From the NCBI GenBank assembly GCA_937995985.1, contig CALKIR010000026.1, positions 65,811 through 129,810 of the forward strand: a DNA stretch of 64,000 nucleotides, written 5' to 3'. The position numbers were made by a program, and so were the translations under genes. The DNA is from an uncultured Alcaligenaceae bacterium. GTDB taxonomy: Bacteria; Pseudomonadota; Gammaproteobacteria; Burkholderiales; Burkholderiaceae_B. How positions within the stretch are numbered: the stretch's first letter is position 1; every line of letters starts with the position of its first letter. Under the pieces are notes generated by a model. That model saw only the letters and a list, made by a program, of their open reading frames with translations. It had not been told where the DNA came from and searched no databases. Shown here piece after piece: positions 15,637 through 24,894 of this stretch.

Positions 15637-16431
15637 TTATTCTGCCGTTGTATACATGCCCGGAGTGACGCTGAAAAAGCCAGCATCCACATGGGTAATT
15701 TCACCAGTAATGCCCGCTGCTAAGTCAGATAATAAAAAGGCCGCTGTGTTGCCTACGTCCTCGATGGTAACATTTCGGCGTAGAGGAGCATTAGCGGCTA
15801 CAAAGTTTAGAATCTTGTTGAAGTCTTGAATGCCACTGGCTGCCAAGGTACGAACAGGACCGGCAGAAATTCCATTGGCGCGAATGCCGCGGGGTCCTAA
15901 AGAAGCTGCTAAATAGCGGACAGACGCCTCAAGTGAGGCTTTGGCAAGTCCCATTGTATTGTAGTGGGGAACAGCTTTTTCAGCTCCTAGGTAGGTCAAT
16001 GTGAGCACTGAGCTAGGGCGACCTTCTAGAAGTGGCAAGGTCGCCTTGACTAGAGCTGGGAAGCTGTAGGCAGAAATTTCATGTGCAATGGTAAAGGCTT
16101 CACGGGAGAGTCCCTCGAGAAAGTCTCCGGCAATAGCCTCACGGGGGGCAAAACCAATTGAGTGTACCAGTCCATCGAGTCCTTCCCAATGGGCTTGGAT
16201 ATTGCTGCTTAAGGCATCAATTTGACTGTCCTCAGAGACATCTAAAGGCAATACAAAATCTGCCTCTAGCTCCTCAGCGAGCCCTTCGATACGTGATTGA
16301 AACCGTTCACCAACGTAGGTAAGGGCGATGTCTGCGCCTTGTTGTTTACAGGCTTGGGCAATGCCATAGGCAATAGAGCGATTAGAGATGACCCCAGTGA
16401 TCAGGATCTTTTTCCCGCTTAAAAAAGCCAT
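15637..16431 (-). CDS. fabI: Enoyl-[acyl-carrier-protein] reductase (NADH)
   Basis: Last reduction step of each fatty-acid elongation cycle; target of triclosan. With the start at 16431 the protein is 264 residues, usual for FabI. The N-terminal Rossmann motif is GVISNRSIAYGIA. The catalytic group is Tyr147, Tyr157 and Lys164 (TYLGAEKAVPHYNTMGLAK), with the FabI Y-x9-Y-x6-K spacing. I chose this ATG because AAGGA precedes it at a normal distance and the upstream in-frame extension (to 16497) overlaps mltD and has no homologous character. It lies downstream of gloB and mltD on the same strand, 28 bases after mltD. Confidence 0.96.
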   Translation of the reverse strand: MAFLSGKKILITGVISNRSIAYGIAQACKQQGADIALTYVGERFQSRIEGLAEELEADFVLPLDVSEDSQIDALSSNIQAHWEGLDGLVHSIGFAPREAIAGDFLEGLSREAFTIAHEISAYSFPALVKATLPLLEGRPSSVLTLTYLGAEKAVPHYNTMGLAKASLEASVRYLAASLGPRGIRANGISAGPVRTLAASGIQDFNKILNFVAANAPLRRNVTIEDVGNTAAFLLSDLAAGITGEITHVDAGFFSVTPGMYTTAE

Positions 16432-16459
16432 GGTGCTGTTTCCTTGAAAATTTGAATGA

Positions 16460-17914
16460 TTATAACGATTGATTAGGTATGATAAGGCGCTTGCCAAGCG
16501 GAAGAGTGTGGCCGCGCAAATTATTTATTTTTTGTAGCTCTTGTACCGAGGTATTGAACCGACGCGCCAGGCTGTAGAGTGTGTCGCCGCGTTGTACGGT
16601 ATGATGACGGATTTCAGTCTGTTCTCGGCGTGAAGGACGTCGTTCAACATCATGGGCACTATTGTCTTGTTGTACATCACGAGCCACCATGCGTTGTGCC
16701 GTCAGGGTGGCTTGACTAGTAGGGTATTGAGTGGTGGCTGACTCAAAGACAGGTAACTCTTCGAGTGAGGCAACTTGTATGCCAAGGTGAGTGGGGTTTA
16801 GGGTATCGGTGTGGTCTTGAGCAGCCACAAGCAGAACCTGTTGGTCAGTGACCAACTGAGTATTGTTAGCTAAGTGGTTAAGGTCACGAAGCTCATCTAC
16901 CGTCATATTAAATTGACGCGCAATTTCAGCCAGACGCTCACCCGGACGGGGCTCATACACCTCCCAGCGGCTGAGTCGTCCTTGAAAGGTTTTTAGGTTT
17001 TCTGCAAAAAGACGGGCATTTTTTTTAGGGAGTAAAATAATAGGCCTATCCTGTGGAATAATATCTCGTTTATAAGCAGGATTCAGAAACATAAATTCCT
17101 CAAGGGGCATGTCAGCCAGGGCTGCAGCAACCTCTATATCCATATGGCTTGGCCCTCGGACAGTAGTGAAATAAGGCTCATTATCCACCTTGGGGAGCTG
17201 GATGTTGTAGGCCACAGGGTTATGAATAATATTTTTAATAGCCTGTAGTTTGGGCACATAGTTGCGGGTTTCTTCGGGCATTCGCAAAGAGAGATAATCT
17301 GTGCCAAGCCCCTGTTTTTCGTTTTTTTCTATGGCGCGTCGCACCGCTCCCTCCCCCCAATTATAAGAAGCCAAAGCCAGGTGCCAATCCCCTTGGTAGT
17401 CAAAGAGATAAGATAAATAATCCAAGGCTGCATGGGTTGAGGCAACAGGATCACGCCGTTCATCAAGCCAGTTATCTTGGCGTAGATTATAGTGCTTGCC
17501 CGTACTGGGAATAAACTGCCACAGTCCTGAGGCATGAGCCCGTGAATAAGCCGTTGGATTAAATGCACTTTCTACAAAAGGTAATAGAGCCAGCTCGGTG
17601 GGCATGCCTCGGCGCTCAAGCTCATCAACAATAAAGTACAAGTATTTGCTGGCGCGCTCACTCATGGTGAGTACAGAATGGGCATTTTGCGCATAATAGC
17701 GGGTCCAGTGATCGACTAAGGGTGTATTAAGGTTCGGAATGGCAAAGCCCCTACGAATTCGAACCCATACATCATCAGGGTCTTGAGTGAGATCAATGGT
17801 GACATGGGTGTCCACAGCTGCAACGAAATGATCCTTGTCCGCAGCAGGCTGTACCGCACAGGCCGAAAGAATGGCCACGCATATAAGAACTAAAAAACGA
17901 TTAAGGAGTGGCAT
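16460..17914 (-). CDS. mltD: Membrane-bound lytic murein transglycosylase D
   Basis: Outer-membrane lipoprotein that cleaves the glycan strands of peptidoglycan. The signal peptide MPLLNRFLVLICVAILSAC ends in a lipobox (LSAC). The SLT domain has the catalytic glutamate in LLPFVESAFNP and SGLWQFIPSTG. At least two LysM repeats follow: PGERLAEIARQFN near residue 340 and the C-terminal RGDTLYSLARRFN near 440. I chose ATG 17914, six bases after the gloB stop; an in-frame TTG at 17923 overlaps that stop. There is no strong ribosome site, so translation is probably coupled to gloB. The gloB-mltD pairing is common in betaproteobacteria. Confidence 0.94.
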   Translation of the reverse strand: MPLLNRFLVLICVAILSACAVQPAADKDHFVAAVDTHVTIDLTQDPDDVWVRIRRGFAIPNLNTPLVDHWTRYYAQNAHSVLTMSERASKYLYFIVDELERRGMPTELALLPFVESAFNPTAYSRAHASGLWQFIPSTGKHYNLRQDNWLDERRDPVASTHAALDYLSYLFDYQGDWHLALASYNWGEGAVRRAIEKNEKQGLGTDYLSLRMPEETRNYVPKLQAIKNIIHNPVAYNIQLPKVDNEPYFTTVRGPSHMDIEVAAALADMPLEEFMFLNPAYKRDIIPQDRPIILLPKKNARLFAENLKTFQGRLSRWEVYEPRPGERLAEIARQFNMTVDELRDLNHLANNTQLVTDQQVLLVAAQDHTDTLNPTHLGIQVASLEELPVFESATTQYPTSQATLTAQRMVARDVQQDNSAHDVERRPSRREQTEIRHHTVQRGDTLYSLARRFNTSVQELQKINNLRGHTLPLGKRLIIPNQSL

Positions 17915-17919
17915 GGCAG

Positions 17920-18744
17920 TCAATGGTTATTTTTCCAATCTCTAAGGGCTGCAAAAACATCAGCCTCTTGGGTTAAAGGGGTCGGTGCATAGCGGCTAGC
18001 GGCAGCGATGATGCTGTGCTCACGGGTGCGTAAAAAAGGGTTTGCCTTAAGTTCTCGATCTAGGCGTGACGGCAGAGTAGGGAGATCACGGGCACGTTGT
18101 GCTGTAACTTGTTTATAGTACTCGTGTAGATGAGGGTTGTCGGGGTCGACAAGGCAGGCCCACTCGAGGTTGCTAAGTGTGTATTCATGAGCGCAACAAA
18201 TCAGGGTGTGCGGTGGCAATGCAGCAATTTTATTTAATGAGGCCAGCATTTGTTCGGCCGTTCCTTCGAACAGGCGCCCGCAACCAATAGAAAACAAGGT
18301 ATCGCCACAAAAGAGAAAAGGCTGTTGGCCATCTGGTCCGAGGCTAAAGTAGGCAATATGGCCCTTGGTATGGCCGGGCACATCCAGTACATGAAATTGT
18401 ATCGGCAAAATAGAGAAGTCTATGTGCTCGCCGCCGTGGAGTTTATGGTCGCAGTGCGGTATGTTTTCCCGAGCAGGGCCGTATACTATAGCATTAGGGT
18501 AGATTTGTTTCAGGGCATCAATGCCTCCGACGTGGTCAGCATGATGGTGAGTAATTAGGATGGCATATAGATCCAAAGTATGTTCTTGTAGGTAGTGCAG
18601 GATGGGGGCAGCTTGGCCGGGATCGACGATCAGGGCATGGGTATCGTTATGTACTATCCAGATGTAATTATCCTTGAACGCACGTACCGCGCGTAGCTGT
18701 AGCCCTGTTAATGCTGATTCTTTTAATATGTTTATCATAGTCAT
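17920..18744 (-). CDS. gloB: Hydroxyacylglutathione hydrolase (glyoxalase II)
   Basis: Hydrolyses S-lactoylglutathione to lactate and glutathione in methylglyoxal detoxification. It is a metallo-beta-lactamase fold with THHHADHVGG (two-metal HxHxDH site) near residue 75, FCGDTLFSIGCGR near 150, CAHEYTLSN near 185, and the GloB C-terminal RTREHS block. With ATG 18744 it is 274 residues; ATG 18738 gives 272. The in-frame extension to 18807 overlaps the divergent methyltransferase and is unlikely. Neither start has a good ribosome site. The divergent methyltransferase gene starts only nine bases away. Confidence 0.94.
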   Translation of the reverse strand: MTMINILKESALTGLQLRAVRAFKDNYIWIVHNDTHALIVDPGQAAPILHYLQEHTLDLYAILITHHHADHVGGIDALKQIYPNAIVYGPARENIPHCDHKLHGGEHIDFSILPIQFHVLDVPGHTKGHIAYFSLGPDGQQPFLFCGDTLFSIGCGRLFEGTAEQMLASLNKIAALPPHTLICCAHEYTLSNLEWACLVDPDNPHLHEYYKQVTAQRARDLPTLPSRLDRELKANPFLRTREHSIIAAASRYAPTPLTQEADVFAALRDWKNNH

Positions 18745-18753
18745 GGAGGTTTT

Positions 18754-19497
18754 GTGACTGAATTGTGCAGCCTCACGACATGGCTGGAAACAGCCATTGG
18801 GCGCCATGTGCGCGCTTTAGAGCAGCGCCAAATTAATCGTTTGGTATCCAATGTTTTTGGGTATCATGCAGTGCAGGTCAGTTTGCCCCATTGGGATTTG
18901 CTGCGCACTAGCCGCATCATGCATAAATGGTATACCCAACAGCAGGTAAATCCAAGTGGTATCCGCACGGGTCTCGTTATTGCACAGCCCGAGGCCCTAC
19001 CTTTTGATACCCAAAGCATTGATCTTATCCTACTTCCTCACGTATTAGAAAATGCTTACGATCCGCATCAGGTTTTAAGAGAGGTTGAGCGTGTTTTAGT
19101 GCCAGAGGGCCGCGTCATTATTACAGGGTTTAATCCTTTTAGCTTATGGGGGGTACGAGAGCGGATGGTAGGGATAGCGCCGCGGTTACCTGCGCCGGCA
19201 GCCCATTGGGTTTCTCCTTATCGGGTCAGTGATTGGCTAGAGTTATTATCTTTTGATATGGAGGAGTCTTTCCTGGGCGGGTATATTCCTTACTGTGAGC
19301 AATTGCGTTGGATTCGCCGTTGGCAGTTTATGGAGTATATGGGGCGTCGGTGGTGGCCGGTCGGTGGGGCAATTTATGTCATACGTGCTGTTAAACGGGT
19401 GGGCGGGATGCGTATGGTGGGTCTTAATTGGCGGCGCGTAGAACGTCGCCCACGCACGCGTTCTGTGGCGACGAACCGGTCGCAGCGCAGTTCATGA
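18754..19497 (+). CDS. SAM-dependent methyltransferase-like protein
   Basis: A 247-residue methyltransferase-fold protein next to rnhA, an arrangement typical of Burkholderiales. GTG start with GGAGG at 18745-18749. The middle strand region is clear (LPFDTQSIDLILLPHVLENAYDPHQVL, then VERVLVPEGRVIITGFNPFSLWG at about 110-130), but the usual glycine-rich motif I for SAM binding is not evident in front of it. The C-terminus is basic (RRVERRPRTRSVATNR). The substrate is unknown. It is transcribed with rnhA (gap 10 bases). The 5' end almost touches gloB, so its promoter must lie within gloB coding sequence. Confidence 0.8.
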   Translation: MTELCSLTTWLETAIGRHVRALEQRQINRLVSNVFGYHAVQVSLPHWDLLRTSRIMHKWYTQQQVNPSGIRTGLVIAQPEALPFDTQSIDLILLPHVLENAYDPHQVLREVERVLVPEGRVIITGFNPFSLWGVRERMVGIAPRLPAPAAHWVSPYRVSDWLELLSFDMEESFLGGYIPYCEQLRWIRRWQFMEYMGRRWWPVGGAIYVIRAVKRVGGMRMVGLNWRRVERRPRTRSVATNRSQRSS

Positions 19498-19507
19498 GGG
19501 ATAAGCA

Positions 19508-19951
19508 ATGAGTAAGATAGTAGAAATTTGGACCGATGGGGCTTGTAAAGGCAATCCCGGTGTAGGGGGCTGGGGGGCCGTATTAAAATACGGAGTGCAT
19601 GAAAAGGAAATTTATGGCGGTGAGTTTGATACCACAAATAATAGAATGGAGTTGCGCGCTGTGATTGAGGCGCTGAGCCTGTTAAAGCGCCCGTGTACAG
19701 TGGTGGTGCATACCGATTCCCAGTATGTACAAAGGGGGATGACGGAGTGGCTAGAGGGGTGGAAGCTGCGCGGATGGCGGACCGCCAACAAACAAGCAGT
19801 AAAAAATGCAGATTTATGGCAAAAATTAGATATACTGGCTAGCCAGCACCAATTAACGTGGCAATGGGTGCGTGGTCATGCCGGTGATAAGGGTAATGAG
19901 CGCGCGGATGCACTGGCAAACAAAGGGGTTGAGTCCATTACTCAAGTATGA
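19508..19951 (+). CDS. rnhA: Ribonuclease HI
   Basis: Cleaves RNA in RNA-DNA hybrids (R-loops, primers). The length is 147 residues. All four acidic catalytic residues are at the positions known from E. coli: Asp10 (WTDGACKGNPG), Glu48 (NNRMELRA), Asp70 (HTDSQYV) and Asp134 (ERADALAN), with His124 in RGHAGDKGN. The stop overlaps the start of the following efflux adaptor (ATGA), so the efflux genes are probably translationally coupled to it. Confidence 0.97.
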   Translation: MSKIVEIWTDGACKGNPGVGGWGAVLKYGVHEKEIYGGEFDTTNNRMELRAVIEALSLLKRPCTVVVHTDSQYVQRGMTEWLEGWKLRGWRTANKQAVKNADLWQKLDILASQHQLTWQWVRGHAGDKGNERADALANKGVESITQV

Positions 19952-21036
19952 GAATGAAGAAAAAACACGTTTTAGGGGGACTGTTGGTCTTAGTTATTGG
20001 GCTCATAGCCTGGTATGGCTATGGTCGTTCTGAGCAGTCCGCCCCTGCTCAGACCGTTCACGAGCAGCATCGTCCCACCACTCAAGACCCTGAGGTCGAT
20101 GTTGTGGCGGCCTTAGTCCAAGAGCTTAGTATTGAGGTGCAGGCAGTGGGCTCATTATGGGCGCGTGATGCAGTGATGCTGCGCTCTGAGATTACAGGCA
20201 AAATAGCCACTATTGATTTTCAAGAGGGGGAGGCCGTAGCACCGGGACAAATCCTACTAAAAATAGAGGATAGTTTATTACGTGCTGAGCTCGAGCAGGC
20301 ACAAGCACAGTTACAGCTCAAGCAAAGTCATTATGCGCGGGCACGTCAGTTGAGCCAAGAGGGGTTTATCAGTGCTCAGGCTCGGGATGAGGTCAGCAGT
20401 GAGTTGGCAGTGGCGCAAGCACAGGTCAGCTTAGCTCAAGCTCAGTTAGCGAAAACCGTTATTCGTGCTCCTTTTGAAGGGGTGCTTGGTTTTAGAGAGG
20501 TGTCAGTAGGTGAATATGTAGCACCAGGGACCGATTTGGTTCGTATAGAGGCCATTGACCCCCTATTTGTAGAGTTTCAAATTCCTGAGCATTATCTGCC
20601 GTTAATTACCAAAGGTACCCCGGTAACTGTACGTTTTGATGCTTTAGCAGGGGAGTTTTTCCCGGGCCAAATTGATGTGATTGCGCCGTCCTTAGATGCT
20701 CAGGGGCGCTCCCTACGATTGCGTGCACGTATTCCTAATCCAGAAGGTCAATTGCGGCCTGGGATGTTTGCACGGGTGCAGGTACATCTTGAGCAGCATG
20801 AGGCTGTGATGGTTCCTGAGGCGGCTATAGCACCATCGGCAGGAGAGCAATATGTATTTGTATTGCGTGCAGATCAAACCGTGGCACGTCAGCGCGTCAC
20901 AATTGGTATGCGTCGTGGGGGCTGGGTAGAGGTTCATGGTATTGAGCCGGGACAGCAGGTATTGATTACCGGGTTACAAAAGGTGCGCGACGGCGTTCAG
21001 GTACAGGCAAAAAGTCGTCCTATGACTTTTGAGTAA
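19948..21036 (+). CDS. RND efflux periplasmic adaptor protein
   Basis: A 362-residue membrane fusion protein of an RND pump. An N-terminal hydrophobic segment (VLGGLLVLVIGLIAWYGYG) serves as anchor or uncleaved signal. The lipoyl half ITGKIATIDFQEGEAVAPGQ lies near 90, followed by a short coiled coil at 110-170 and the second half VIRAPFEGVLGFREVSVGEYV. A beta-barrel and a membrane-proximal domain end at PEAAIAPSAGEQYVFV. It overlaps rnhA by four bases and is followed after 11 bases by the pump. Substrate unknown; no outer-membrane channel gene is adjacent, so a TolC-type partner must be encoded elsewhere. Confidence 0.93.
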   Translation: MRMKKKHVLGGLLVLVIGLIAWYGYGRSEQSAPAQTVHEQHRPTTQDPEVDVVAALVQELSIEVQAVGSLWARDAVMLRSEITGKIATIDFQEGEAVAPGQILLKIEDSLLRAELEQAQAQLQLKQSHYARARQLSQEGFISAQARDEVSSELAVAQAQVSLAQAQLAKTVIRAPFEGVLGFREVSVGEYVAPGTDLVRIEAIDPLFVEFQIPEHYLPLITKGTPVTVRFDALAGEFFPGQIDVIAPSLDAQGRSLRLRARIPNPEGQLRPGMFARVQVHLEQHEAVMVPEAAIAPSAGEQYVFVLRADQTVARQRVTIGMRRGGWVEVHGIEPGQQVLITGLQKVRDGVQVQAKSRPMTFE

Positions 21037-21047
21037 AGTGCTCTCTT

Positions 21048-24000
21048 ATGCATATTTCAGAGTTTTGTATTCGGCGGCCCGTATTTGCCACCGTATTATC
21101 GTTACTGGTGGTTTTAATCGGCTTGGTGTCTTATGAACGGCTAAGCGTGCGTGAGTATCCCGCAATCGATGAGCCGGTGGTATCAGTCATTACCAACTAC
21201 AAAGGGGCTTCTCCAGACGTTATTGAAAGTCAGGTCACTAAGCCACTAGAGGATCAGCTCTCAGGGATTGAGGGGGTGGATATCATGACCTCTCGGAGTC
21301 GCTCAGAGCGCAGCATTATTAATATCAAATTTGACCTCAGCCGTAGTCCTGATGCCGCTGCGGCAGATGTGCGCGATAAAGTTTCTCGGGCTCGACGGTT
21401 TTTGCCAGATGAGGTAGATGAGCCCATTATTAATAAAGTAGAGGCGGATTCTACCCCCATCATTTATGTGGGGGTGCATATGGGGGATTTAAGTCCTATT
21501 GAGGCCTCTGATTATATTAATCGGTATTTAAAAACCCGATTTTCCGTCTTGCCTGGAGCGGCAGAAATACGTGTGTTTGGCGAGCGTTTGCAGGCCATGC
21601 GGATTGATTTAGATAGGGCACGTATGGCGTCATTGGGCTTGACTGTGCAGGATGTAGAGCAGGCGCTTAGAGAGCAAAATGTATTAATTCCGGCGGGCCG
21701 AATAGAGTCTGTGGATAGGGAGTTTTCGGTAGTTTCTTCTACAGATTTGCAGACGCCCCAAGAATTTGCCGACATTGTGGTTAGTCACGTAGAGGGCTAT
21801 CCTGTGCGCTTAGGGGATATGGCTAATATTTACCTAGGCCCAGAAGATGAGCGTGTAATGGCGCGTTTTAATGGCGCACCGAGCTTAACTATTGGGGTGA
21901 CCAAGCAGTCTACAGCAAATCCTTTAACCCTATCAGCTGCGGTTCGTGCAGAAGTAGAAGAAATTAATAAAAACTTACCAGGAAATATGCAGTTGCATAT
22001 TTCTTATGACAGTTCCGTATTTATTCAAGAATCCATTCGCTCGGTCTTTAATACCATCTTAGAGGCCACCTTCTTGGTAACGCTGGTAATTTTATTTTTC
22101 TTACGTAATTGGCGGGCCAGTATCATCCCTTTAGTGACTATTCCAGTGTCCTTGATCGGAGCGATGGGGCTCATGTATGCCTTTGGTTTTTCCATCAACA
22201 CCCTGACTTTGCTCGCAATGGTACTGGCTATTGGGTTAGTGGTTGATGATGCCATTGTGGTTTTAGAAAATATATTTCGCCATATTGAGCGTGGGGTGCC
22301 TCGATTTCGTGCTGCTATTATCGGGATCAAGGAGATTACCGGGGCGGTAATTGCGATGACGTTGACCTTGGTTACCGTTTTTGCTCCGCTGGCCTTTGCT
22401 ACGGGACGCACCGGGCGCTTATTCATTGAGTTTGCTTTGACCTTGGCAGGAGCGGTGTTGGTGTCTGGTTTTGTTGCATTGACTTTGACTCCGATGATGT
22501 GCGCTACGATGTTGCGCCCCATATCCCGCCCGGGTCGTTTTTACGTGCTTATAGAGCGTGGTTTGCATGCGGTGACGCGGAGTTATCGGCGGTGGCTGCT
22601 GCGGGCATTGCGTGTTCGGTTGGGGGTGATTCTGGCAGGTTTATTAGTGGCATTGGCTAGTGGTTACTTATTTACTTTGATTCCTAATGAGTTGGCTCCT
22701 ACTGAAGATAGAGGGGTCATTTTTGGTATGGTTCGCGCTCCTGAAGGTTCAACATTAGAGTACACCTTAAAAAGCGTAGAACAAATAGAGGCTTTATATG
22801 AGGCGGTACCAGAAAAAGAAACCTATCAGGCTGTTATTGGCTTTCCTACTGTAACGGATTCTTTTGCTATTTTGCGCCTCAAGCATTGGAATGAGCGCGC
22901 GCGTTCACAACAAGAAATTACCCGCTCTTTGCAACCGCATTTTGCTGCTTTGCCTGGAGTGCGGGCTTTTCCTACTAATCCTCCCGCATTTGGGCAGCGT
23001 GCGACATCTAAGCCCGTACAGTTTGTCATCATGAGTCAGGCCCCGTATAACGAGTTGGCAGAGTGGGTGCAAATTTTTACAGAGCGTCTAAGTCAGTACG
23101 AAGGATTACACAATATCGATACTGATTTGCGGCTCAATACCCCTGAATTACGTGTAGAAATAGATAGGGATAAGCTTGCTGATGCGGGCATTGCTGTGGA
23201 TGTAGTTGGGCGTACTTTAGAAAGTCTGCTGGGCGGCCGACAGGTGACACGTTTTGAAAGCGATGGGGAGCAATATGATGTGATTGTTCAGGTTGATAAG
23301 CAGTCACGAACGACGCCTGCTGATATCAGTGATATTTTTGTGCGCAATCGCGCTGGCAATATGGTGCCATTAGGTAGCTTTATTACTGTAAAAGAGACGG
23401 TGGCACCGCAATCACTGAACCATTTCAATCGGTTACGTGCCGTTATTGTTGAGGCGTCGGTGGCACCAGGGTATGCCTTGGGCGAGGTGCTTGATTATAT
23501 GCAGCAGGTGGCAGATGAGGTGCTGCCTCCTTCAGTACAAACTGATTTAGACGGGCAGTCGCGAGAGTTTCGTGATTCCTCGGGGAGTATGTATTTTGTG
23601 TTTGCGATGGCATTAGTATTTATTTATTTGGTCATGGCAGCACAATTTGAAAGCTGGCGTAACCCATTTATCATTATGCTGTCTGTGCCCCTATCGATGA
23701 CCGGTGCCTTATTTGCACTGTGGTACAGTGGGGGCACCCTGTCTATTTATAGTCAAATTGGTTTGATCACGTTGGTTGGGCTGATTACCAAACATGGTAT
23801 TTTAATTGTTGAATTTGCCACTCAGTTGCGCGCTCAAGGACTCAATGCCTATGCTGCCGTGGTTCGGGCCAGTGAGATGCGTTTGCGGCCTATTTTAATG
23901 ACTACTGGGGCAATGGTGTTGGGTGTGTTGCCGTTAGTTTATGCCAGTGGAGCAGGGGCAGAAAGCCGACAGCAAATTGGTTGGGTGTTGGTAGGGGGCT

Positions 24001-24098
24001 TATTGTTTGGTACGCTTCTTACTTTATTTGTGGTACCCGCTGCTTATACTTATATTGCTAGAGATCGGAGCCTGCCAGAAGGAGCAAACGAGCCTTAG
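21048..24098 (+). CDS. RND multidrug efflux pump, inner-membrane permease
   Basis: A 1,016-residue AcrB/MexB-superfamily (HAE1) proton antiporter. The N-terminus (ISEFCIRRPVFATVL) starts TM1, and the first large periplasmic loop follows (REYPAIDEPVVSV). The conserved proton-relay aspartate pair is in LAIGLVVDDAIVVLENI near residue 400. A second six-helix half begins near 530, with GLITKHGILIVEFA near 920. Twelve helices are expected. It is close to the MexI/MexW-like group by eye. It forms a two-gene unit with the adaptor at 19948. The pair sits between rnhA and dnaQ, which are neighbours in many relatives. Confidence 0.94.
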   Translation: MHISEFCIRRPVFATVLSLLVVLIGLVSYERLSVREYPAIDEPVVSVITNYKGASPDVIESQVTKPLEDQLSGIEGVDIMTSRSRSERSIINIKFDLSRSPDAAAADVRDKVSRARRFLPDEVDEPIINKVEADSTPIIYVGVHMGDLSPIEASDYINRYLKTRFSVLPGAAEIRVFGERLQAMRIDLDRARMASLGLTVQDVEQALREQNVLIPAGRIESVDREFSVVSSTDLQTPQEFADIVVSHVEGYPVRLGDMANIYLGPEDERVMARFNGAPSLTIGVTKQSTANPLTLSAAVRAEVEEINKNLPGNMQLHISYDSSVFIQESIRSVFNTILEATFLVTLVILFFLRNWRASIIPLVTIPVSLIGAMGLMYAFGFSINTLTLLAMVLAIGLVVDDAIVVLENIFRHIERGVPRFRAAIIGIKEITGAVIAMTLTLVTVFAPLAFATGRTGRLFIEFALTLAGAVLVSGFVALTLTPMMCATMLRPISRPGRFYVLIERGLHAVTRSYRRWLLRALRVRLGVILAGLLVALASGYLFTLIPNELAPTEDRGVIFGMVRAPEGSTLEYTLKSVEQIEALYEAVPEKETYQAVIGFPTVTDSFAILRLKHWNERARSQQEITRSLQPHFAALPGVRAFPTNPPAFGQRATSKPVQFVIMSQAPYNELAEWVQIFTERLSQYEGLHNIDTDLRLNTPELRVEIDRDKLADAGIAVDVVGRTLESLLGGRQVTRFESDGEQYDVIVQVDKQSRTTPADISDIFVRNRAGNMVPLGSFITVKETVAPQSLNHFNRLRAVIVEASVAPGYALGEVLDYMQQVADEVLPPSVQTDLDGQSREFRDSSGSMYFVFAMALVFIYLVMAAQFESWRNPFIIMLSVPLSMTGALFALWYSGGTLSIYSQIGLITLVGLITKHGILIVEFATQLRAQGLNAYAAVVRASEMRLRPILMTTGAMVLGVLPLVYASGAGAESRQQIGWVLVGGLLFGTLLTLFVVPAAYTYIARDRSLPEGANEP

Positions 24099-24140
24099 CT
24101 CAGTATATTGCTTGGGCGTACAAGAAAAGAGAGAGTGAAT

Positions 24141-24851
24141 ATGCGTCAGGTCATACTGGATACGGAAACGACAGGTTTGGATCCTGCAGAAGGTCATCGT
24201 ATCGTTGAATTTGGGGCGGTAGAGATCGATAAACGCCGGTTAACAGGCAATCATTTGCACCATTATGTCAATCCAGGGCGTGAGAGTGATCCAGAGGCCT
24301 TGGCGGTGCATGGCTTAACTACTGAGTTTTTATCTGCTTATCCGCCTTTTGAGGCCATTATCGAAGAAATTATAGCCTTTGTTCAAGGAGCCGAGGTAAT
24401 TATTCACAATGCTCCTTTTGATGTACGGTTTTTAAATGCCGAGTTTGAGCGATGCGGGGCTCACCCCTTTGAACATTATTGTGGCAAGATTACAGATTCT
24501 CTTGCTTATGCGCGTGAGTTACACCCAGGCCGACGCAATAGCTTAGATGTATTATGTGAGCGCTATGGCATTTCTAATGAGCACCGCGTATTACACGGCG
24601 CTTTGTTGGATGCAGAGCTTTTGGCCGATGTTTGGCTAGCGATGACCCGCGGACAAGAAAGCTTGTTGATGGGTCTAAGCAGCGATACCGAGGAGGTGAC
24701 CGAGATACAAGTGGCCTCACAAAGTGAGGCCCATTCCTTGCCGGTCATTCAGCCTAGTGCTGAGGCGTTGGAAGCACATCGCTTATATTTAGAGGGGTTG
24801 GAGCAGGAGGCGGGCCAGCCTCCTTTATGGAAAAAGTTATTTCCTAATTAA
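24141..24851 (+). CDS. dnaQ: DNA polymerase III epsilon subunit (3'-5' proofreading exonuclease)
   Basis: DEDDh exonuclease of the replicative polymerase core. Motif Exo I is DTETTGLDP at residues 7-15, Exo II is HNAPFDVRFLNAEF near 88, and Exo III is the LHGALLDAELLADV block near 155 with its His and Asp. The C-terminal 60 residues, ending in EAGQPPLWKKLF, resemble the polymerase-binding tail. I chose ATG 24141 (MRQVILDTETTG), with a purine-rich GAGAGAGTG ahead. An upstream in-frame TTG at 24108 would add 11 residues without support. It is probably co-transcribed with rnhA and the efflux genes. Confidence 0.96.
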   Translation: MRQVILDTETTGLDPAEGHRIVEFGAVEIDKRRLTGNHLHHYVNPGRESDPEALAVHGLTTEFLSAYPPFEAIIEEIIAFVQGAEVIIHNAPFDVRFLNAEFERCGAHPFEHYCGKITDSLAYARELHPGRRNSLDVLCERYGISNEHRVLHGALLDAELLADVWLAMTRGQESLLMGLSSDTEEVTEIQVASQSEAHSLPVIQPSAEALEAHRLYLEGLEQEAGQPPLWKKLFPN

Positions 24852-24894
24852 TAAGCTTAGTAGGCGCCCACCGTTGGCATATATTTAAGAAGGC

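Noticed and set aside
18745..18807. Upstream extension of gloB
   Set aside because: It would overlap the divergent methyltransferase start and adds residues unlike any GloB.
22025..22522. 165-codon reverse ORF inside the RND pump gene
   Set aside because: Antisense to conserved transmembrane coding sequence; its Lys/Thr/Ile-rich translation mirrors codon bias of the pump gene.
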